Shown: positions 43,982 through 53,823 of the stretch, one piece after another
How positions within the stretch are numbered: the first letter of the stretch is position 1
Layout: every line of letters begins with the position of its first letter
NCBI GenBank assembly: GCA_022432975.1
Contig: CM039502.1
Coordinates: 21,477,228-21,541,227, forward strand
Length of the DNA: 64,000 nucleotides
DNA from: Begonia masoniana
Lineage: Eukaryota; Streptophyta; Magnoliopsida; Cucurbitales; Begoniaceae
Reading direction: 5' to 3'
Notes under the pieces: generated by a model
What the model was told of the DNA's origin: nothing
The model's input: the letters and a program-made list of their open reading frames with translations, nothing else
Database searches by the model: none
Translations under genes and position numbers: made by a program

Positions 43982-46900
43982 TGTAACGACCCCAGAGGGA
44001 TCACCACATAATCCGTATCTTTCTTAATCATTTAATTCTCATTACTCACACTTTATTCATTATTGGTAATATACTTTTTTTTTAAACATAACTTAACTCA
44101 AGATGTCATGCGCGATTCACTAGGCATCGTTCAGCAAGAAATACATTACACATCTGCCGGCGGGCAGTGCAATGTGTATCAGCTGATGAAGAGAAACTTA
44201 AACCCTTAGACTGCATCTACCGATAGAATAATAAACCACATCTACAGGTCACTAGACTACAAAACAATGTTTATATCATTCGGTAACTTAAATGCACCTC
44301 ATCTGCCGGTCACTAGATGACAAAACTATACTTACATCTTCCGATAGCTTAAACACTCTACATCTACCGGTCACTGGACAATGAAATATCACTTACAACA
44401 TCCGGTCGCTAGACGACAAAACTATACTTACATCTTCTGATAGCTTAAACATTCTACATCTACCGGTCACTGGACAATGAAATATTACTTACATCATCCG
44501 GTAACTTAAATGCACTTCATCTACCGGTCGCTAGACGACAAAACTATACTTACATCTTCTGATAGCTTAAACATTCTACATCTACCGGTCACTGGACAAT
44601 GAAATATCACTTACATCATCCGGTAACTTAAATGCACTTCATCTACCGTCGCTAGACGACAAAACTATACTTACATCTTCCGATAGCTTAAACATTCTAC
44701 ATCTACCGGTCACTGGACAATGAAATATCACTTACATCATCCGGTAACTTAAATGCACTTCATCTACCGTCGCTAGACGACAAAACTATACTTACATCTT
44801 CTGATAGCTTAAACATTCTACATCTACCGGTCACTGGACAATGAAATATCACTTACATCATCCGGTAACTTAAATGCACTTCATCTACCGTCGCTAGACG
44901 ACAAAACTATACTTACATCTTCTGATAGCTTAAACATTCTACATCTACCGGTCACTGGACAATGAAATATCACTTACATCATCCGGTAACTTAAATGCAC
45001 TTCATCTACCGTCGCTAGACGACAAAACTATACTTACATCTTCTGATAGCTTAAACATTCTACATCTACCGGTCACTGGACAATGAAATATCACTTACAT
45101 CATCCGGTAACTTAAATGCACTTCATCTACCGTCGCTAGACGACAAAACTATACTTACATCTTCTGATAGCTTAAACATTCTACATCTACCGGTCACTGG
45201 ACAATGAAATATCACTTACATCATCCGGTAACTTAAATGCACTTCATCTACCGTCGCTAGACGACAAAACTATACTTACATCTTCTGATAGCTTAAACAT
45301 TCTACATCTACCGGTCACTGGACAATGAAATATCACTTACATCATCCGGTAACTTAAATGCACTTCATCTACCGTCGCTAGACGACAAAACTATACTTAC
45401 ATCTTCTGATAGCTTAAACATTCTACATCTACCGGTCACTGGACAATGAAATATCACTTACATCATCCGGTAACTTAAATGCACTTCATCTACCGTCGCT
45501 AGACGACAAAACTATACTTACATCTTCTGATAGCTTAAACATTCTACATCTACCGGTCACTGGACAATGAAATATCACTTACATCATCCGGTAACTTAAA
45601 TGCACTTCATCTACCGTCGCTAGACGACAAAACTATACTTACATCTTCTGATAGCTTAAACATTCTACATCTACCGGTCACTGGACAATGAAATATCACT
45701 TACATCATCCGGTAACTTAAATGCACTTCATCTACCGTCGCTAGACGACAAAACTATACTTACATCTTCTGATAGCTTAAACATTCTACATCTACCGGTC
45801 ACTGGACAATGAAATATCACTTACATCATCCGGTAACTTAAATGCACTTCATCTACCGTCGCTAGACGACAAAACTATACTTACATCTTCTGATAGCTTA
45901 AACATTCTACATCTACCGGTCACTGGACAATGAAATATCACTTACATCATCCGGTAACTTAAATGCACTTCATCTACCGTCGCTAGACGACAAAACTATA
46001 CTTACATCTTCTGATAGCTTAAACATTCTACATCTACCGGTCACTGGACAATGAAATATCACTTACATCATCCGGTAACTTAAATGCACTTCATCTACCG
46101 TCGCTAGACGACAAAACTATACTTACATCTTCTGATAGCTTAAACATTCTACATCTACCGGTCACTGGACAATGAAATATCACTTACAACATCCGGTCGC
46201 TAGACGACAAAACTATACTTACATCTTCTGATAGCTTAAACATTCTACATCTACCGGTCACTGGACAATGAAATATCACTTACATCATCCGGTAACTTAA
46301 ATGCACTTCATCTACCGTCGCTAGACGACAAAACTATACTTACATCTTCTGATAGCTTAAACATTCTACATGCTAGTCAGTAACATAAGGAACTACTACT
46401 CATCGTATGAGTTTCTACCTAGCATCCTTTGATGTAGGGTCCTAAAGACCGAGGAAACCTATACATTCACTACCTGGTCTCCTTAGCAATTTGAGCTCCT
46501 TTCTCTTCAAACTTTTTCACCTAAAACATTTACATTGCAGTAGTTAAAACAAAATCCTATTAGTTCTAATCACAAGTCATCCTAGGATCTAATAGCTAAA
46601 GTCACTCCTGAATCCTTAGTATAGTTCTCTGTGCAGTTTGAAATCCAAAACCCAAAACAGACAGATTCGATTAGCGATAACTCAGGGTTAGTGTTTAATG
46701 TCCAAAATCGATTCGGAATGGACATTACCCACTTTCAGATTTTAATTATCCTTACTAATACTCGGCCATTGAAGAATCCAGAACCTCAACACATAGCTGA
46801 AAACAGAGCTTAACGACTAAAAGATAGCTACATTGTCAAACTCGTACCTCGAGCACAAAGTAGCCGAGAAGCAGCAAGGAAACCGATCGTCGAAGGAGGG

Positions 46901-47171
46901 ATTTCCAGCTGACAGAGAGCGAGAGCTCAAGAGAGAAAGTCGCCGAGAGTAAGAGATGGTGGCTACAGTGGTTTAAATGAGGTTTGAATCATTTCCTTTT
47001 TCTTTAAATACTGGTCTCAATCCTGCATTATTACAACTTTGCCACTTAACCTAGTTTAAATCCACATGTAATTAATTAAGCTTGGCACAAAACTCTAAAC
47101 CGTGAAGATTGAATATTCATGACCGTTAATACAGTTAGGAAGTCACTTGGTTGAAGTTGTCGGGTGTTACA
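43982..47171 (-). repeat. 5' LTR (3190 bp) of the second minus-strand gypsy, rearranged
   Basis: Both ends match the partner LTR. The middle holds a 121-bp array (44361-46369), and then jumps at 46370 to sequence matching about 38554 of the partner. About 0.9 kb is absent, including the TACTAAAC/TGATGTAG block. The candidate exon (46474-46520) stays, but its donor lost a base (CCAGGTAGTG). The damage follows insertion, because LTRs are copied alike. Confidence 0.93.
44361..46369 (-). repeat. 121-bp tandem array, 17 units, mostly uniform
   Basis: CATCTACCGGTCACTGGACA starts at 44361, 44457, 44579, 44700, then every 121 bp to 46152, then 46248, ending at 46369. Units from 44579 on share a one-base loss (CTACCGTCGC for CTACCGGTCGC). 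Two short 96-bp units, missing the same 25 bases, stand near each end (44361 and 46152). The partner LTR has about three units. Confidence 0.96.
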
Positions 47172-47176
47172 TCAAT

Positions 47177-47577
47177 TCCTTGGTGAATCTCTAGTTTCCT
47201 GGTACTTCAAGAAGCAAAATTCTGTTGCACTTTCAACGGCTGAAAGTGAATATATTGCTGCTGGCAGTTGTTGTGCACAAATGTTGTGGATGAAGCAGAC
47301 CTTGGAAGACTATAATCTTTTCTATGATAGGATTCACATTCGATGTGACAACACTAGTGCCATTCATATCTCCAAGAACCCTATCCAACATTCCAGAACC
47401 AAACACATAGAAGTTAGGTATTTCTTTATTAGAGATCATGTTCAAAAAAGTGATATTGCATTAGAATTTGTCAATTCTGCAGATCAATTAGCAGATATCT
47501 TTACCAAGCCTTTGGATAAAAAAACCTTCAATAGCATAAGAATAAAGTTTGGTCTCATTCGGATTGAGAAAAACTGA
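47177..47577 (+). pseudogene. Copia RNase H, final part of pol
   Basis: The copia frame resumes after the gypsy insertion: SWYFKKQNSVALSTAESEYI, then CDNTSAIHISKNPIQHSRTK, and HIEVRYFFIRDHV, ending ADIFTKPLDKKTF and a stop at 47575-47577. These are hallmarks of the copia RNase H C-terminal region, which degrades the RNA strand during cDNA synthesis. This 130-residue piece has no stop of its own. It is inactive because it is separated from its N-terminal part. Confidence 0.92.
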
Positions 47578-47969
47578 GGTTCTTTTTCTGTTGGAGAATA
47601 TTGAGTAATAGAGCAGAATGGTCTATGAAGACATGGACGTTGTCAATGTTGTCTAAATGGACGATCTCCACAATTTCCTTCTATGAGAAAACATGGTCAC
47701 AATGGACGTTGACCGTGGACGTGGACAATATTTAATTATGATGGACATTGTCAATGGACTTTGTCCATGGATATTGACAATAGTCTCTGTCAATGGACCG
47801 TCATCATCTGTTTTATAAAACCCCTCTCACCCTTTTCAGAAGCCCTACCTTTGAACTTCCTGCGCTCTGTCGACTCGTCTAACACTTCCTATTTCTCTCT
47901 GCTTTTTGACTCCGACTCTTCACTTCTCTCGACTCCTCTCGTGCTCTGAAATCTCTCTCAGAAAACCTA
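47578..47969 (+). promoter_or_regulatory. Spacer between pol and envelope-like ORF, with hairpin and TATA/acceptor-like signals
   Basis: It has repeated TGTCAATGGAC and GTGGACG phrases. An imperfect inverted repeat lies at 47748-47780 (outer arms TTGTCAAT and ATTGACAA, inner arms GGAC and GTCC). TATAAAA is at 47814-47820, and CACCCTTTTCAG, a good splice-acceptor shape, ends at 47839, about 130 bp before the likely ORF start. Either could allow separate expression of the downstream ORF; this is inference. Confidence 0.45.
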
Positions 47970-48020
47970 ATAGCATCTTCTTCCCACGCTCCTCAAGTCT
48001 TCTCAAGGAAGAAGCAAAAG
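47970..48020 (+). pseudogene. Envelope-like ORF of the copia element, N-terminal stub
   Basis: About 17 codons, Ser-rich then Lys-rich, lie in frame with the envelope-like ORF that resumes at 56381. The first codon is ATA, so the start may have been lost, or translation began elsewhere. The stub is cut from the rest by the non-coding LTR element. Confidence 0.5.
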
Positions 48021-48025
48021 CTTTT

Positions 48026-50595
48026 TGTAATGCCCGATTTTTTTGGGTTTCCGCTCTAAAGGGGTATTTTTGTAAAAAAGAAATATAGGTCCGTTTTGTG
48101 AACGGGAAGTTTTATTAGGGTCCTAAAAATTTATAAGGACTTTTAGAGGAATAAGTAAATTTTTAGAAATCCAAATTGATAGTGTAACACCGAGTTTCAT
48201 TTTTAGCCTTATAGCATTTTAGTTCGTATAAATGGTTAGTTGAGTCCGTTTTGCGAATGAAAAATTTTTATTGGGACCCCTAGGACTTATGAGAAATTTT
48301 AGTGGGTTAAGATTATTTTGGAGAAAACCGAATCCTAGATTTATTAATGGGATTATGTAAATAAATATTAAGAAGGGCGATATAGTAATTTTGCTAGAGA
48401 ATGTTTAATTAAAACCTAGAACTCTCCCTCCCCCACGATAGTTTTGTTCTCTCCAGCCGCTCCTTCCTCCCTTTGGCGATTCCCCACTTTTCATTCACGT
48501 CGTCTTCTTCCATCGACCAACCAACGTCCACTTCCGGTGCTTTTCCTTCCGATTTTAGCTCCCCAATCGACATTCTAGGTAATCCCCAATCTTTGACACA
48601 TTTTAGTTGTTGGTTTACGATTATATTTCATTGGAGTTATTGAGTTAGGGTTGAGATTTATTGGGTTTTGGTTAAGAATTAATGGTGCTGCGTTTTAATC
48701 TTCATTGATGATACATTTAATGTTATTGGAGAAGTTAGGATGAAATTATTGTTTGAGTTAGAGGATTTTTGATGGTTGGGAGGAGTAAATATCATTAACG
48801 TTAGGTTAGTTTAGTTATGCACACCAAGTGTAAGACAAAATGGCCAAATGAGATAAGTTGGATTTCTAGGAGATTTCCTTAGCTAGGACGTTGCTAGTTT
48901 TGAGTTTAGGTTATTTAGGATTGATTTCTAACATCGGAATATGAAATGTCATAGGTGAAAAGAGCTTGAAGGTGAGGTGCACGGCTTGCAAAGAACGCCA
49001 GGTAAGTGAGTGTGTTAGGATTCCGGCCTTTAGGGCCCTACATCTCAAGAATACTAGAGAGGTTTGTTTGAGTGGTTGTTTTACGATTATGACTTGTCAT
49101 GTGCTATGTTATGATGAATTTGAGTAGAGTGATGTTATGATACGCGATGTATTGTTTTTCCTTTTAGTATGTCACTCCTAGATGAACCAATGTCTATGTA
49201 TCATGCACACGTTCTATATGAATAAGTTATGAATATGAAATGTACATGTGAACATGATTAAGTGTGGAACGGGGTGAATTGGTCATGATTATGTTCACAA
49301 GATTTTGTACAGTTCGCGGATCCTCCCGCTGGTGGGGGCCGGGTTGATACTGCAGATAGTTCACGGATCCTCCCGCTGGTGGGGGCCAAACTAGTCGTTA
49401 CTACTATTGTCCGTTTGGACCACGATTATGTTCCCTTGCCCTTTTTCTCCGTGTCCTCCCTTAATTCATCCCAAGTAAATGATGAATAAGAACATGACTA
49501 CGAACACGAACATTATTATGTGAAGCATGCATTCATGAATATTCATATATTTGTTGCACTCTTTACTAAGCATTAGACTTATTGTTTAAACCTTATGATG
49601 TAGATGACGAACTGAAAGGTGAGGATCTCATTCCATGTGATAATGTCTAAGAGGGGTTGCTGGATGGTGCTCGTGGCGGTGTTTTGTGGCTGGGCGGCGA
49701 TTTGACCCGAGGACGGTGCTCCTAGCAAGTCTTGGTAAATGTCATGTTATGGATTATAGGTAGAAGGGATGTCCATAGGATTTTTGTATGATGGTAAGTA
49801 AAAGAATGATGATTGATGGTTTTCTTTGGTTTAGGATGAATTTACGACTAAGAGATTTATACTCATTTTGTCTTCCGCTACGGTCTAAACATTTGTTCCG
49901 TATGATTTTCAATGATGGATGATTTGGAGAATTTAAATTCCTTGTTGAATGATCTAAGGTGAGTTTGATTGATGAATTTAAAAGGAATTGTGTTTGGGTT
50001 TGCTAGATATATTTTCTTGGTGGGAGAAATCTGTTGCAGGAAGATAAGATATTGGAACAACATTTCTGGCGAAATGTTGGAATAGAAGGGGTGTCGATCG
50101 ATCGGCATAATGGATAGCTTTATTTTAGAAATCCAGAGGCAGTGCCGATCGATCGGCGGATTGCGCGATCGATCGGTGGTGATGTTTTGTGGGGCGATCG
50201 ATCGCTCACATTATGAATGATCGATCGGCTGTATTTGATTTTAAGGGGGCGATCGATTGCTCAAGGAATGAGCGATCGATCGGCTTGGTATATCTTGGAA
50301 CGATCGATCGCTCAAAGGTTGAGTGATCGATTGGCTCTATTGTGTACCCGATTTACCCCTTCTATTTTCTTTTAAAACCTAGTTTATTCTTCTCCAAATT
50401 CCCTCTTCAGATTTTATAAATGTTTTAAGAAATTTTCAAGTGATTTCAAATAAGTTTTGCATATGGACTTCAAACGTTTTAGCATGTTTCTTCTGAGTAG
50501 ATTTTTTGTTATGTTGCAAAAAAAAATACGAGTCAAGAATAGGAATACGATCATGTTTTTGTGAGTCGCGGCCCGTTGGGTTTCGGGTTGTGACA
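48026..50595 (+). repeat. 5' LTR (2570 bp) of the non-coding element
   Basis: It starts TGTAATGCCCGATTTTTTTG and ends TTTCGGGTTGTGACA. Donor-like CTAG|GTAATC near 48578, candidate exon 48954-49000, repeats with CTCCCGCTGGTGGGGGCC near 49318-49390, TACTAAG/TGATGTAG near 49563-49603 and GATCGATC palindromes 50096-50340. No coding region. Confidence 0.93.
50096..50340 (+). repeat. Cluster of nine GATCGATC-type palindromes
   Basis: GCGATCGATCGCTC, GCCGATCGATCGGC and close variants recur nine times in about 245 bp. Many are 10-14 bp perfect palindromes. The 3' LTR (55930-56125) has seven, lacking a stretch of about 70 bp between palindromes. The LTR at 61094 has several as well. Confidence 0.92.
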
Positions 50596-53500
50596 ATTGT
50601 GGTATCAAAGCACCCGGGTTTTAAAATCGGTTCTGTAAACTGCCTACCAGCACAAATTGCCGCATGAGTACACTCCAACAACTGTAAGTATGTTTACGTT
50701 CATGTTCATGTTGAATATAAGTGAATTTTTTTAATGATCACTACCTTAGTGTGAAATGAGTATTGATTGAAGTTATTATTTTATTGTTAGATCATGGGTT
50801 TAAAAGATTATGGTTGTTAAATAGTAGGTAGAAAGTACTTAGGATTATTATTGTTATATTTTTTCCTTAGGGTGAAAGGATCCGCTGGGTTAGAAGATTC
50901 ATTTGGACAAGGATGAATTTGAGGAATATCTAGGTTAGCTCACGGGTAAAATGATGACCTCTAATAATAAGACGCCCATGGCATATAGGTGTATACACTA
51001 CAAGGAAGGTTTACTAAGGCATTGTAAGAATGTAGGATAAATACAAACTAATGCTTCCGAGGTAACGAAAAAGATTGCATGGTCAAGGACTACTCGATGT
51101 AATAAGGGAACTGGACGAAAGTTTTTCCAATGATTTGCTCTTATGGGATTTGGTGTCGCTTACCAATTTACGAGGATATTAGGTACGACGATAAGTTAAG
51201 AATTGAATGATTGTGTTAGAATACTTAGAGGAGGGTGATTAAAAGAGAAGCTATGGGAATGAAGGATGTTGTAACACATTTTATGGTATGGTGAGACGGT
51301 TTAAAGGAGGGTGAAGTAATCATCTAATGTTTGTCTTTTATTGAAGCTGCGAGTACTCTATATAAAACCTAAGTAGCTAATGTTGGAGGTCTTTATAAGG
51401 AAGTGGACGGTTAGGGTTAATCTTTACTCAAGAGAATAGACCTTAAGGGATAGGAGACGTAAAACAAAAGTGAATGCTCATGTATGAGAGATTAATGACA
51501 AAGCGTTTACTAACGGGGAGATACCGACGATGAGACTTGGTTTAGCAAATTATGAAGACATAGGTCACTAAAAGTGTACATCCTAGTAAGTGTATGGTCG
51601 ACTAGAGAGAGGTTGACAATCTCGCATCTAAATGTTATCTGGGCCAAAGTGATAATTGTTAGGGATAATGCGTGAATTTTGCTCTGTTGCGATGAGCGGT
51701 GAACCCTTAAGACTTTGTTACTATTAGAGAGATGTAACTTACGGAATACGAGATTTAAATGGATAGAAACAGGATCCTAATCGATGAATTTTGAGGTTTT
51801 AGAATATGACGAAGTAGATAGATGTTTAAAACTCAACCACAAACCATTAAGAGATACTCTAGATCATCAAAGTAAAATTGGTATGTTTAAGTGAATTAGG
51901 GAATGTGGTAGAGACTCAAATATTTTAGATCCATAAGAAAATGGAAGTATCTAGGCGAAAGTTATATTCAAGAATTCAATTTAGGTTAATTGTCGAGAGG
52001 ATATGAGGAGTGGCTATGACTTTGGAAGTTTAGAGGGTGTGTTTGATCGATACCGAGTCGTGTATGTAATATTTAGGTGCTGCTTAGGCGTGTTCGTATT
52101 GACCATTACCCGTAAAGAAAATAAAGAAATCGAATCAGAGTTGGAAAGTCCTAAATTCCAAGGACATTAGGGGACCAAGAATCTTATGTAAGGTGATATC
52201 CGAGTTACTAGAACTGGCCGTTCCCTAGAAAATGAGTATCGTCTTAGAAGACTAATCAATAAGGAACAATTATCTATGTGCGAAAAGATTATGGCCGCCA
52301 TGGTACAAAATGACTTAGGAAAGTTAAGAGTGATCATTAAATAGTGGACGCGTCTGGCATTTGGTGCTGATTGATCGGGGAATATGGAGCAAAAACATAA
52401 GAGTTGGGAATAACTTAGAAACCGGGATGTACTATCTAATCAGAGAAGAGTTTAACACCTTAAGTAAAAGTCATTTATATGGGATTAGATATGAGGCCGT
52501 AATAAATACAGTTTAAGATTAAACCCCAAGCACGAGACTAACCTCCGGGATGGATGTAGAAACATTAGTGTTCAAGGGATTAGTAGGATGAACCTTAATG
52601 AAGGGATGTTTCTAAATTTTCAGAAATTGGTAGGTCAAGATTCGGGAATACTAGGAGACCTGGATTAAGAGTATAGACTTATCTACAACAAGTTTACTAA
52701 CAAATAGATCATTGGATGAGTCGTTACAATGGAGTCAAGTAAAATATTTATAATCTGACAAGAAGGAATGATAAGTAGCAGACTAATTAGTAACTTTCCA
52801 GGAAATCCTTGTGTGATATTCGGATTAAGTATAGAGTAAAATTTAATTAAATGAAGAGTTCAGATTGGAAGTTAAGCTCAAATTTTAGAGTCATACGAAT
52901 TGAGGAATTAGTGGGTTATCGGATGAAGAGAACGAGCACTTACACGAAGAATGTTCAAATGCATTAGGATTAAGGTTAAGTTATAAAAAAAAAAATTTAA
53001 AGGGTTCGACCCGTATGAAACGAGGTCGAAGTCGATGATTTGGTGAATAGTTAAGATTAAGGTTGTTACAATTCGAGTTTAGTGATGATCGACTAAGTTG
53101 AGGTCAAAGTTTGTATGATTGATTGATCAATATCACACATAGCTTGAAGGGTTTATGAGGGACAGTTACCAAAAGATAGTGGGATTTGAACCATCGTATA
53201 TTATAACTATGGGTAACGTCGATGAGTTTAGGCACAAGTTAGGTTACAACCCCAAAGTTAGCAAGAGTTTTGAGATGATAATTGACTCGAGTGATGTAAA
53301 AAAGCTTAAGTGTAACTATTATTGAATGCCTAGCCAATGAGACATTAACGTAGGAAAGCCTTGGAGGTAACTTTATTTGGAAGTGGAGGATTTGAAGTGG
53401 GTTTTTATTTAGGGAATTGGGTAATATGAGACCAAGTTAGATGAATTAGAAGGTTTGATCTGTGAGTGACTAAGTGAAACCCGATGCATGCGGGGATTTA

Positions 53501-53823
53501 AGAGATGGATTAGACCACTTGGTTATCGGATTGGGGACTTAGGAAATTAATAAGGTTTGATGCATAAATCCAGACGTGTTTAGTTCCTGTAAATGTAGGG
53601 AATGCAATTATGAGATTAATGTTAGACGTTGTGGTGTTAAGGGTTTTAGTAAAGAAAAAGAAGGGTGGTCCTAGTTATGATATGATGTGTGCCCCTATGT
53701 AATAGTGCGGGATATGAGAATAACCTTGGTTAAGGGATAAAGTCACAAAACAAGTGGCGTTAATAATATGAGATATAAGCTGGACCAATTTTGAGGACAA
53801 AATTTAATTTAATGAGGGAATGA
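50596..53823 (+). other. Interior of the non-coding element; primer site at 50600
   Basis: TGGTATCAAAGC at 50600-50611 is the primer-binding site. The remaining 3.2 kb has stops in all frames and no frame of 60 codons or more from 50682 to 54688. I found no conserved retrotransposon motif. C is much rarer than G on the plus strand in several lines (4 C to 19 G at 51241-51300, 3 C to 16 G at 53401-53460), though not in all (about equal at 52501-52560). A weak purine-rich tract (AATGAGGGAATGA) precedes the 3' LTR. Confidence 0.8.

Larger units (their letters stand above)
37037..47171 (-). mobile_element. Second complete minus-strand gypsy element (10,135 bp)
   Basis: LTRs at 37037-39355 (3' LTR) and 43982-47171 (5' LTR) and a perfect duplication TCAAT (37032-37036, 47172-47176) define it. 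Gag-pol is one frame with three stops and no frameshift. The LTRs differ by 871 bp because the 5' LTR has gained a large 121-bp array and lost about 0.9 kb beside it. It interrupts the copia RNase H domain. Confidence 0.95.

Noticed and set aside
44361..46369. Regular repeat array resembling CRISPR
   Set aside because: There are no unique spacers: the whole 121-bp unit repeats, there are no cas genes, and it lies inside a plant LTR with a partner LTR carrying a short version.
50096..50340. GATCGATC motifs as bacterial-type methylation or origin sites
   Set aside because: All context is plant LTR retrotransposon. The palindromes are inside both LTRs of the same element.
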